Shown: positions 6,133-12,490 of the stretch, in pieces
Position numbering within the stretch: position 1 is the first letter of the stretch
Layout: each line of letters begins with the position of its first letter
Assembly (NCBI GenBank): GCA_002401545.1
Contig: NVTJ01000054.1
Span: forward strand, 1 to 18,321
Reading direction: 5' to 3'
DNA length: 18,321 nucleotides
DNA from: Alphaproteobacteria bacterium
GTDB lineage: Bacteria > Pseudomonadota > Alphaproteobacteria > Sphingomonadales > Emcibacteraceae
The notes under the pieces: generated by a model
What the model was told of the DNA's origin: nothing
The model's database searches: none
The model's input: only the letters and a program-made list of their open reading frames with translations
Translations under genes and position numbers: made by a program

Positions 6133-6296
6133 AAGTTTACATATTAGTTTTAAATATAGATTATGAAGGAAGTAGCATTATTTCTGTACACTCTTCTTAT
6201 GAAGCAGCAACAGCGGCTATGGCCACATACCTCAAAGAGAGGACTAAGACCACTTGGCTAGATGTTGACATTGAAGAATGGGAAGTAAAAGAATAA
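6129..6296 (+). CDS. Small alpha/beta protein, 55 aa (second of a tandem pair)
   Basis: The start at ATG 6129 overlaps the preceding stop (ATGA). The product begins MKVYILVLNIDYEGSSIIS, followed by HSSYEAATAAMATYLKER and a closing WLDVDIEEWEVKE strand. Layout and key positions (N-terminal Y-I-L strand, Ala-rich central helix, acidic last strand) parallel the 52-aa gene before it, suggesting an old tandem duplication; they also recall the small phage family often labelled DUF7336, at moderate confidence. It is the last gene of the rightward operon and ends 11 bp from the convergent integrase stop. Confidence 0.6.
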   Translation: MKVYILVLNIDYEGSSIISVHSSYEAATAAMATYLKERTKTTWLDVDIEEWEVKE

Positions 6297-6307
6297 CAAA
6301 TTTCACA

Positions 6308-7288
6308 TCACCCCAACCGATCGGCAATTTCAGACGCTGTCGGGTTATAATAAATCATAAGACTGCGCGGATCCCGATGGCCGATCATCTTGGCCAGATC
6401 CAGCATATCAAGCTTCCGGGCAAGGCGGGTACAGGCCTCATGGCGGCTGTCATGGAACGTCATATTCTTAATTTCCGCCAGATCCAGTGCCCGGCGAAAG
6501 ATCACGCCACAGGATGCCTGCCGCGACCGCCAGACACGGCCATTTTTACTTGACCCCATTTTATTTAATAGATCAATTGCCCGCGACGACAACGGCACAT
6601 CCCTTTTATAGCCACTCTTGGTATCGGGCAACGTCACATATTTTTGACCCAGAAAAACATTGTTCCAGGTCAGCCCCCATATCTCCCCCTGCCTCATGCC
6701 GGTTTCAAGGGCAAACAGGAATGCCACGGCAATGCCCTGGCGAACATTCTGAATCCGGGCAGAGTCATCATATTCCAGCGCCAGCAAAATCCGTTTTTCT
6801 TCATCCGGTGATATGCGCCGGTCGCGGTGGGGCGGCTTCTTTGGTTTGCGAACTTCCCGGCAAGGGTTGTTATCGATCCATTTCCATTCTGTCCGCGCCT
6901 GTTCTATCACGACAGACATAATCTGTAGCTCTCGCAAAATAGAACCTGGTGCAAGAGTCTTTTCGCATGTCACCATCCAGTCCCGGATATCGGCAGCGCA
7001 TAAAATATTCATCTGAATATCAGCAAGTGGCAGTCTCTGGAATTTCTCAAGCCGGATGATCTCCCACCGTGCGCCTTTCTTGGACGGTGATACTTCCCGG
7101 GCATATTTTTTAAAGGCATCGCCCAGAGTTTTACCCTGAACAATTCCGCCACCCCTGCCAAATTCTTTTTCCTTTTCAATTGCCCAGCTTTGCGCTTCAA
7201 TCTTGGAAGAAAATGTCCCCCGCACCGCGCGGCCTTTGATTCTCACTTCCACGCGCCACTTCTTGCCGGCCTTGCGATATGTTGCCAT
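6308..7288 (-). CDS. int: Tyrosine site-specific integrase, 326 aa
   Basis: Catalyses strand exchange between phage/island and chromosomal attachment sites. From the N-terminus: an AP2-like arm-binding region (MATYRKAGKKWRVEVRIKGR, through about 50), a SAM-like core-binding domain (about 55-145), and a catalytic domain carrying R199 (ETGMRQGE), K224 (TKSGYKR), H279-x2-R282 (FHDSRHE), H304 (MIGHRDP) and the nucleophile Y313 in MIYYNPT. All active-site residues are present, so the enzyme is probably functional. The start chosen is ATG 7288, with AGGGA 6 nt upstream; ATG 7294 is too close to it and ATG 7330 adds an unlikely leader inside a repeat region. It is convergent with the element's operon and sits 174 bp from the tRNA 3' end. 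Confidence 0.93.
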   Translation of the reverse strand: MATYRKAGKKWRVEVRIKGRAVRGTFSSKIEAQSWAIEKEKEFGRGGGIVQGKTLGDAFKKYAREVSPSKKGARWEIIRLEKFQRLPLADIQMNILCAADIRDWMVTCEKTLAPGSILRELQIMSVVIEQARTEWKWIDNNPCREVRKPKKPPHRDRRISPDEEKRILLALEYDDSARIQNVRQGIAVAFLFALETGMRQGEIWGLTWNNVFLGQKYVTLPDTKSGYKRDVPLSSRAIDLLNKMGSSKNGRVWRSRQASCGVIFRRALDLAEIKNMTFHDSRHEACTRLARKLDMLDLAKMIGHRDPRSLMIYYNPTASEIADRLG

Positions 7289-7309
7289 TATCATTCCCTG
7301 CTTATTAAA

Positions 7310-7341
7310 ATAGCGCAAATAATAGCGCAAAAATTACGCAC
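7310..7341. promoter_or_regulatory. Direct repeats upstream of the integrase
   Basis: ATAGCGCAAA occurs at 7310-7319 and 7322-7331, a 12-bp period close to one helical turn, and a degenerate third unit (ATTACGCAC) follows at 7333-7341. They lie in the integrase leader/promoter, between its start and the attachment site. Candidates are arm-type Int sites, excisionase (AlpA-like) sites, or an operator controlling int. Which protein binds is not known. Confidence 0.45.
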
Positions 7342-7462
7342 TTATTCTATAATAATAACAGGAAATAGCAAGATATGTAAATTCGACAGTCTCAAAAATA
7401 CGCCCAAGACCCGCAAAAAACAACAGATAATGACATATAATAAAAAGTCAGAGAAAGCAGAG

Positions 7463-7490
7463 TGGTGCGTCTGGCCGGACTTGAACCGGC
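7463..7490. other. Predicted right attachment site (attR) in the tRNA 3' end
   Basis: Inferred from the position of the integrase and from the general use of tRNA 3' ends (T arm through CCA) as integration targets. The exact core cannot be set because the matching copy at the other end of the element lies outside the window. Confidence 0.45.
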
Positions 7491-7549
7491 AAGGCCATAA
7501 GGCCGACAGATTTTAAGTCTGTTGTGTTTACCAATTTCACCACAGACGC
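7463..7549 (-). tRNA. tRNA-Leu (anticodon UAA)
   Basis: Read on the minus strand, the 87-nt gene starts GCGTCTG and ends CAGACGC-A-CCA, a perfect 7-bp acceptor stem with encoded CCA. The D-loop region is TGGTGAAATTGGTAAACAC. The anticodon arm is ACAGA-CTTAAAA-TCTGT with anticodon TAA. A long variable arm (GGCCTTATGGCC) marks a class II tRNA, and the T arm is GCCGGTTCAAGTCCGGC. It reads UUA/UUG leucine codons. Its 3' end faces the integrase and is the likely attB/attR core of the element to the left. Because the 3' end is regenerated on integration, the gene remains intact. Confidence 0.97.
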
Positions 7550-7640
7550 CCATAAACTGCTCTCAAAAATTTGAGTGATAGGGGTATTACATATTCTCCC
7601 CATAAAATAAATACTCAAAGTTCAGTTTGCCGGATTTATT

Positions 7641-8402
7641 TTACAGTTCCGCTTCCCCGTCAAAGCATTCCCGGCCCAAAGCTCCGATTTTGAGCTTTAA
7701 TATGGCCAGTGCTGCCTCAAGATCCGCTTCCACCTGCGATCTGAGAATAAAACTCGCCCCATATCTTTTATTACAGAAAAAAGGATAGCTCCCCAGAGAG
7801 ACATGGGGAAATTCCTGTTCCACTTCCTCCAGTATCCCGGCAAAATAACTTTCGCCTTCAAAAACATGCACAGCTTTGGACAGCATCCTGTCCCCGCCGT
7901 AAATTCTTTTCTCCAAATCAAGCAGCATACTCTGCATGACAACCGGAATACCCGCCATAACAAACACATTTTCCATCTGAAAACCCGGGGCCGCACTGAT
8001 GGGATTTCTGATCAGGCTGGCCCCTTGCGGTATCATGGTCATGCGAAGCCGGGCATCAGAAATTTTTTCATTGCCGTAATGCTTCAGTAACAGTGCCAGC
8101 GCTTCCTCATTCTGCACAAAGGGGACATCAAAGGCCGCTGCTATATTTGCCGCTGTTATATCATCATGGGTCGGGCCAATGCCGCCGGTGGTAAAAACAT
8201 AGTCAAAGCACTGCCGCAGGTCATTCACGGTGTCCTGAATAACCCGTGCAATATCAGGAATCACCCTAACCTCCTTCAGCTGAACCCCCATACGGTTCAG
8301 CCATAGTGACAAATGAGTCAGGTTGGCATCTTTTGTCCGCCCGGACAGAATCTCATCCCCGATGATGATCATACTGGCGGTTACTGTTTTTACCTTGGTC
8401 AT
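7641..8402 (-). CDS. CinA-N-like molybdopterin-binding-domain protein, 253 aa
   Basis: A competence/damage-inducible protein A type N-terminal domain (MoaB/MogA fold). Visible motifs are MIIIGDEILSGRTKDAN (about 11-27), the nucleotide/pterin-binding loop TTGGIGPTHDD (71-81) and AGIPVVMQSML in the C-terminal half. Known: full-length CinA adds a nicotinamide-nucleotide amidase domain. That domain is absent here, as is usual for the roughly 250-residue alphaproteobacterial proteins annotated 'competence/damage-inducible protein A' or 'molybdopterin-binding protein'. The substrate is not established; pterin or pyrophosphate-nucleotide handling is likely. It is divergent from sfsA across a 53-bp shared promoter region. 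The ribosome-binding site is weak (AAGAAG). Confidence 0.88.
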   Translation of the reverse strand: MTKVKTVTASMIIIGDEILSGRTKDANLTHLSLWLNRMGVQLKEVRVIPDIARVIQDTVNDLRQCFDYVFTTGGIGPTHDDITAANIAAAFDVPFVQNEEALALLLKHYGNEKISDARLRMTMIPQGASLIRNPISAAPGFQMENVFVMAGIPVVMQSMLLDLEKRIYGGDRMLSKAVHVFEGESYFAGILEEVEQEFPHVSLGSYPFFCNKRYGASFILRSQVEADLEAALAILKLKIGALGRECFDGEAEL

Positions 8403-8418
8403 TTTTATTGCTTCTTGT

Positions 8419-8447
8419 TTGATTCCCGGTCGTTTTCTGACTATACC
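8419..8447 (+). promoter_or_regulatory. Sigma-70-type promoter for sfsA
   Basis: A TTGATT -35 box (8419-8424), a 17-bp spacer and a TATACC -10 box (8442-8447) sit directly before the sfsA ATG at 8456. Transcription would be expected to start around 8453-8456, leaving little or no leader, consistent with the lack of a ribosome-binding site before that ATG. Confidence 0.5.
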
Positions 8448-8455
8448 CTGTCTTC

Positions 8456-9163
8456 ATGAAATTTGAACATAAACTTATTCGCGGCCGGCTGATAAAACGT
8501 TACAAACGCTTTTTAGCTGACATTCTGCTTGATGACGGCAAAACAGTCACCGCGCATTGTGCCAATCCAGGCTCCATGATGGGCCTGAAGGAGGCCGGTA
8601 ATATTGTCTGGCTGTCGCCGCAAACCAACCCGAAAACAAAGCTTGACTACAAATGGGAACTGGTCGACGTGAACGACTGCCTCGTCGGCATCAATACCTC
8701 CCATCCCAACCGGCTGGTGCAGGATGCCATAACGGACGGCACCATTACAGAACTGGACGGCTATCATGCCCTGCGCCGGGAAATGAAATATGGTCACAAC
8801 AGCCGGATAGATATTTTCCTGTCCGGCTCATCACAGGGCGATGCGGATTGTTATGTGGAAGTTAAAAGCGTCACCCTGTCCCGCAAAAAATCTATGGCAG
8901 AATTTCCTGATTCTGTCACCGCGCGGGGGACCAAACATCTGAAAGAACTGTCCCAAATGGTCGCGGACGGACACCGGGCCATGATGGTCTATCTGATACA
9001 ACGGAATGATTGCACAGAATTCAGCATCGCCGCTGATATTGACCCCATCTATGCCGCTGCCCTTGATGCGGCACTTTATGATGGTGTCGAAGCCGTTTGT
9101 TACGGTTGTAATTTAACACATAAAGAGATTATAGTAAGGCAACGAATTCCAATTCGTCTATAA
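8456..9163 (+). CDS. sfsA: Sugar fermentation stimulation protein SfsA homologue
   Basis: 235 aa, full length for the family. Diagnostic blocks are HCANPGSMMGL (about 34-44), SHPNRLVQDAI, REMKYGHNSRIDIFL (about 108-122) and CYVEVKSVTLSRKKSMAEFP with DSVTARGTKHLKEL. The E-V-K-S-V core has the look of a PD-(D/E)XK nuclease-type fold with an N-terminal OB-like domain. SfsA was named for effects on maltose metabolism in E. coli, where it binds DNA; its enzymatic activity is not firmly established. It is the first gene of a plus-strand cluster with map (10-bp gap) and radC. No ribosome-binding site is visible, which suggests leaderless translation. Confidence 0.95.
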   Translation: MKFEHKLIRGRLIKRYKRFLADILLDDGKTVTAHCANPGSMMGLKEAGNIVWLSPQTNPKTKLDYKWELVDVNDCLVGINTSHPNRLVQDAITDGTITELDGYHALRREMKYGHNSRIDIFLSGSSQGDADCYVEVKSVTLSRKKSMAEFPDSVTARGTKHLKELSQMVADGHRAMMVYLIQRNDCTEFSIAADIDPIYAAALDAALYDGVEAVCYGCNLTHKEIIVRQRIPIRL

Positions 9164-9173
9164 TGGATAACGC

Positions 9174-9995
9174 ATGAAATACATCAAGGCAAGTGATGCC
9201 GAGGCCAGCCAAAGCAACGCCATAAAATTATACGCGCCAGAAGACGTGAAGAATATGCGTGCGGCAGGAAGGCTGGCCGCAGAAACACTGGACATGATCA
9301 CAGAATATGTGCAGCCCGGCGTCACCACGGATGAGCTGGACCGCCTATGCGCCGATTTTGTTGACCGGCACGATGCCATCAGTGCCCCGCTCAACTACCG
9401 GGGCTTTCCCAAATCCATCTGCACCTCCATAAATCATGTGGTCTGCCACGGCATCCCCGGTCCTAAAAAACTGAAAAACGGCGACATCGTCAATATTGAT
9501 GTCACCGTCATTCTGGAGGGATGGTACGGGGACAGCAGCCGCATGTATTTCGCCGGCACCCCTTCTGTCAAAGCCAGACGGCTGGTGGATATCACCTATG
9601 AGTGCCTGATGCGGGGCATTGCCGCCGTCAGGCCGGGGGCAACCGTAGGAGACATCGGCCACGCCATTCAGACATATGCCGAGGGCGAACGCTGTGGTGT
9701 GGTTGAGGTTTTCTGCGGGCATGGACTGGGCCGGGTCTTTCACGATGCCCCCAATATCATGCATTTCGGCAATCCGGGCGAAGGCCCTGAACTGAAAGAG
9801 GGTATGTTCTTCACCATTGAACCCATGATTAATCTGGGCAGGCCGGATATAAAAGTGTTAAGCGATGGCTGGACCGCCGTGACCAGGGATAAATCCCTGT
9901 CTGCCCAGTTTGAGCATAGCATGGCTGTGACAAAAGACGGGGTGGAAGTCTTTACGTTCTCACCCAGAGGATTCAGCAAACCACCATATGAATGA
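9174..9995 (+). CDS. map: Methionine aminopeptidase, type I
   Basis: Removes the initiator methionine from nascent proteins in the cytosol. 273 aa; the pita-bread fold begins near residue 22 (PEDVKNMRAAGRLAAETLD). The metal ligands are all present: D109 (NIDVTV), D120 (GDSSRMY), H183 (GHGLG), E216 (TIEPM) and E247 (FEHSM). H93 in VCHGIPG is the conserved substrate-binding His. The roughly 20-residue N-terminal extension (MKYIKASDAEASQSN) is similar to other alphaproteobacterial Map proteins. It follows sfsA by 10 bp and overlaps radC by 4 bp (ATGA), so it is probably co-transcribed. The ribosome-binding sequence GGATAA is weak. Confidence 0.97.
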   Translation: MKYIKASDAEASQSNAIKLYAPEDVKNMRAAGRLAAETLDMITEYVQPGVTTDELDRLCADFVDRHDAISAPLNYRGFPKSICTSINHVVCHGIPGPKKLKNGDIVNIDVTVILEGWYGDSSRMYFAGTPSVKARRLVDITYECLMRGIAAVRPGATVGDIGHAIQTYAEGERCGVVEVFCGHGLGRVFHDAPNIMHFGNPGEGPELKEGMFFTIEPMINLGRPDIKVLSDGWTAVTRDKSLSAQFEHSMAVTKDGVEVFTFSPRGFSKPPYE

Positions 9996-10696
9996 TCCGG
10001 CAAGGGGGTAAATTGGCTTCAGACAAACCACATTATACGGGTCATCGGCAACGCCTGAAAGACCGTTTTCGCAAGGGCGGCACAGATGCGCTTGCTGACT
10101 ATGAACTGCTGGAACTTCTGTTATATTCCGCTATCCCGCGCCGGGATGTCAAGCCACTGGCCAAAGAACTGATTACCCATTTCGGGAGCTTTAGCGAAGT
10201 TATCAGTGCTTCGCCCGAGCGTCTGACGAAAATATCCGGCATTGGTGAGACGGTTATCACCGCGCTGAAACTTGTTGAAGCCGCATCACAGAAACTGGCG
10301 CAGGGCAAAATTATGAATAAGCCTGTTCTGTCCAACTGGCAGGCCCTGATTGATTACTGCCAGATTCAGATGGGCCACCAGAAAAAAGAACAATTCCGCA
10401 TCCTGTTTCTGGACCGGAAAAATCGCCTGATTGCCGATGAAAAGCAACAGGAAGGCACCATTGATCACACCCCGGTTTATCCCCGTGAAGTCATAAAACG
10501 AGCACTGGAACTGCATTCTACAGCCATCATTCTGGTCCATAATCATCCCAGTGGTGACCCGACCCCAAGCCGGGATGATGTGGAAATGACCAAGCGCATT
10601 GAAGAGGCCGGCAAGCAACTGGGGATAATGCTTCATGACCATCTGATTATCTCAAAAAGCGGTCAAACCAGTCTTAAAACTCTGGGCCTGATATAA
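9992..10696 (+). CDS. radC: RadC family JAB-domain protein (DNA repair-associated)
   Basis: 234 aa. The N-terminal helix-hairpin-helix part includes ADYELLELLLYSAIPRRDVK and LTKISGIGETVITALKL. The C-terminal JAB/MPN domain carries HNHPSGDPTPSRDD with H183, H185, S193 and D196 of the JAMM zinc motif; the Arg-Glu before the catalytic helix is also present (YPREVIKRALELH). Despite the name, a repair role is not well established; the JAMM centre suggests a metalloprotease or nuclease-like activity. ATG 9992 overlaps the map stop; an in-frame TTG at 10013 with a GGGGGT ribosome-binding sequence is an alternative start that trims seven residues. It is the last gene of the sfsA-map-radC cluster. Confidence 0.95.
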   Translation: MIRQGGKLASDKPHYTGHRQRLKDRFRKGGTDALADYELLELLLYSAIPRRDVKPLAKELITHFGSFSEVISASPERLTKISGIGETVITALKLVEAASQKLAQGKIMNKPVLSNWQALIDYCQIQMGHQKKEQFRILFLDRKNRLIADEKQQEGTIDHTPVYPREVIKRALELHSTAIILVHNHPSGDPTPSRDDVEMTKRIEEAGKQLGIMLHDHLIISKSGQTSLKTLGLI

Positions 10697-10782
10697 AAAC
10701 CCTGATTTCTCATCGCCATAAAAATGGATTCAAATAATCCCGGAAATAGGTTATTATAACAGCATAACGCAGGAGTCATGCC

Positions 10783-12426
10783 ATGAAAACCTACAGGCCC
10801 AAATCCATTCTGTCCACACATGAGGTCAGCAATCAACCGGAAAAACTCACTGATTATAATTTGTTTACCACGGATCAGCCTATCCGCGACAGCCTTAAAC
10901 GTGAGGGCAAAAAGGCAGCCCTAAAAAGAATGATAGAATTTGGCGCATTACTGGGCAGTGATGACATCATTGAACAGGGGCGGCTTGCCAACATCCACCT
11001 GCCCGAACTGAAAACATTTGATTCGTCCGGCAACCGTCTGGATGAGGTTGAATTTCATCCGTCCTACCACCGCATGATGGAAATAGGTACCGATGCCGGA
11101 ATATCTGCTATCGCCTGGCAGAATTCCGCCGATAGTGGTCATGTGAGTCACGCCGTCCTTGAATATCTGCACTATCAGGTGGAAGGCGGCACCTGCTGCC
11201 CGCTGACCATGACCTATGCCTCGGTCGCGGCCCTGCGCCATCAGCCGGATCTGGCGGACATCTGGCTTCCCCGAATCTTCAGTGCTGAATATGATCCCCG
11301 CTCCCTGCCCGCAGGCCAGAAAACAGGCATCACCATCGGCATGGCCATGACCGAAAAACAGGGGGGATCAGACGTGCGCAGCAATACAACCACTGCCGCA
11401 TCTATCGGCAGCGGCGACTATGACCTTGTCGGTCATAAATGGTTCTGCTCTGCTCCCATGTGCGATGCTTTCCTGACCCTTGCCAATACGGATGCGGGCT
11501 TAAGCTGTTTTCTGGTGCCGCGCTGGACAGCGGCGGGTGAGCGCAATAATATCCAGCTTTTACGTCTGAAGAATAAGCTGGGCAATAAATCAAATGCGTC
11601 CGGTGAGATCGAATATCATCATGCCCTCGCCCGCATGGTCGGCAAAGACGGCCGCGGGGTCGCTACCATTATCGATATGGTTCACCACACAAGGCTTGAC
11701 TGTTGTCTGGCCCCCATCGCCCTGATGCGTCAGGCACTCACGCAAGCCATCCATCATGCCCGCCACCGCAGAGCCTTTCAGCGCAAGCTCATTGATCAGC
11801 CGATGATGCAGGCGGTGCTTGGCGATATGGCGGTTGAAGTAGAGGCCGGGGTCGTAACATTCATGCATATCGCCCGAAAATTTGATGCCGGCACCCATGA
11901 CACCGATGCCGGCATTTATGCCCGCCTTACGGTGGCTCTTGCCAAATACTGGCATAACAAACGCTGTCCGGGTTTCATTTACGAGGCCATGGAATGTCTG
12001 GGCGGCAGCGGCTATGTGGAAGACAGCATTCTGCCCCGCCTCTACCGCGAAGCCCCGCTTAACAGCATTTGGGAGGGGGCTGGAAATGTGATCTGCCTTG
12101 ATATATTACGAACCCTCCATAAAGAACCCCGGGCCATAGAGCTTTTCTTCGCTGAACTCAAACCCGCACGGGGGAGCAACCGTCATCTTGACCGGGCCAT
12201 GAATGACCTCAAAGCAATGTTGAGCAAGACAGAAGCAGAGGCTCGGCGTCTGGTGGAACAGATGGCACTATGTCTGCAGGGCGCGTTGCTGGTGCAATAT
12301 GCGCCATCCTGCGTCAGTGATCTATTCTGTGCCACCCGGCTTGGCGGCGATTGGGGCCATGCTTATGGCACCATCCCCGCCGGACATCCGGTAAGTGATA
12401 TTTTAGACCGGGTCTGGCCCGGATAG
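10783..12426 (+). CDS. aidB: AidB-type acyl-CoA dehydrogenase
   Basis: 547 aa, close to E. coli AidB (about 541). Features of the AidB branch: GGTCCPLTMTYASVAALR, the FAD-contact segment GMAMTEKQGGSDVRSNTT, KWFCSAPMCDAFL, the HHTRLDCCLAPIALMRQAL helix, ECLGGSGYVEDSILPRLYRE and NSIWEGAGNVICLDILR with the catalytic-position Glu E431. A C-terminal domain of about 100 residues follows, the part that binds DNA in E. coli AidB. Known: E. coli AidB is a flavoprotein induced in the alkylation (Ada) response and thought to protect promoter DNA or detoxify alkylators; metabolic acyl-CoA activity is weak. No Ada operator could be identified. An AGGAG ribosome-binding site precedes ATG 10783; the gene stands 86 bp after radC. 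Confidence 0.92.
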   Translation: MKTYRPKSILSTHEVSNQPEKLTDYNLFTTDQPIRDSLKREGKKAALKRMIEFGALLGSDDIIEQGRLANIHLPELKTFDSSGNRLDEVEFHPSYHRMMEIGTDAGISAIAWQNSADSGHVSHAVLEYLHYQVEGGTCCPLTMTYASVAALRHQPDLADIWLPRIFSAEYDPRSLPAGQKTGITIGMAMTEKQGGSDVRSNTTTAASIGSGDYDLVGHKWFCSAPMCDAFLTLANTDAGLSCFLVPRWTAAGERNNIQLLRLKNKLGNKSNASGEIEYHHALARMVGKDGRGVATIIDMVHHTRLDCCLAPIALMRQALTQAIHHARHRRAFQRKLIDQPMMQAVLGDMAVEVEAGVVTFMHIARKFDAGTHDTDAGIYARLTVALAKYWHNKRCPGFIYEAMECLGGSGYVEDSILPRLYREAPLNSIWEGAGNVICLDILRTLHKEPRAIELFFAELKPARGSNRHLDRAMNDLKAMLSKTEAEARRLVEQMALCLQGALLVQYAPSCVSDLFCATRLGGDWGHAYGTIPAGHPVSDILDRVWPG

Positions 12427-12447
12427 CTCTTGTTCCCTTGGCCATTT

Positions 12448-12483
12448 CCTGTTAAAGCCTCGGCTGAAACAATTTAAAACAGG
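12448..12483 (+). promoter_or_regulatory. Possible purB leader structure masking the RBS
   Basis: CCTGTT (12448-12453) pairs with AACAGG (12478-12483), and a second small stem AGCC/GGCT lies inside (12456-12465). The AACAGG arm overlaps the AGGTGAG ribosome-binding site of purB, so pairing would hide it. The stems are short and may be chance. Confidence 0.2.
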
Positions 12484-12490
12484 TGAGACA

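Larger units (their letters stand above)
1..7473. mobile_element. Right end of a tRNA-Leu-integrated phage-like element
   Basis: Seen: an operon of small phage-type genes on the plus strand (ASCH, HNH, DUF5131, DUF4326, AlpA-like), ending in a convergent tyrosine integrase whose 5' side faces the 3' end of a tRNA-Leu gene. Known: tyrosine integrases of phages and islands commonly use tRNA 3' ends as attB and lie beside the attachment site. Inferred: the right attachment site overlaps the tRNA 3' end (about 7463-7490) and everything left of it in this window belongs to the element. I found no second copy of the tRNA 3' end in the window, so the other boundary lies to the left. No capsid, terminase, tail or conjugation gene is visible, so prophage and other integrative islands cannot be told apart. 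Confidence 0.75.

Noticed and set aside
1..7300. CRISPR array, toxin-antitoxin pair, restriction-modification or retron in the island
   Set aside because: I saw no regularly spaced repeats, no recognisable toxin/antitoxin or methyltransferase motifs and no reverse transcriptase; the small coupled genes alone do not justify calling a defence system.
7562..7575. CTCAAA-AA-TTTGAG palindrome just upstream of the tRNA
   Set aside because: It is short and AT-rich, with no clear partner feature; I could not fit a convincing promoter or operator around it.
9142..9157. Perfect inverted repeat ACGAATT-CC-AATTCGT at the end of sfsA
   Set aside because: It lies inside the coding end, has almost no loop and is not followed by a T-run. 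With map starting 17 bp later in the same direction it is unlikely to be a terminator; it is probably chance or a minor mRNA structure.
9345..9764. 139-aa open frame antisense to map
   Set aside because: It lies wholly within the strongly supported map gene, with no ribosome-binding site or recognisable domain; it is a shadow of codon bias. The same applies to the long antisense frames in aidB, purB and pyrC.
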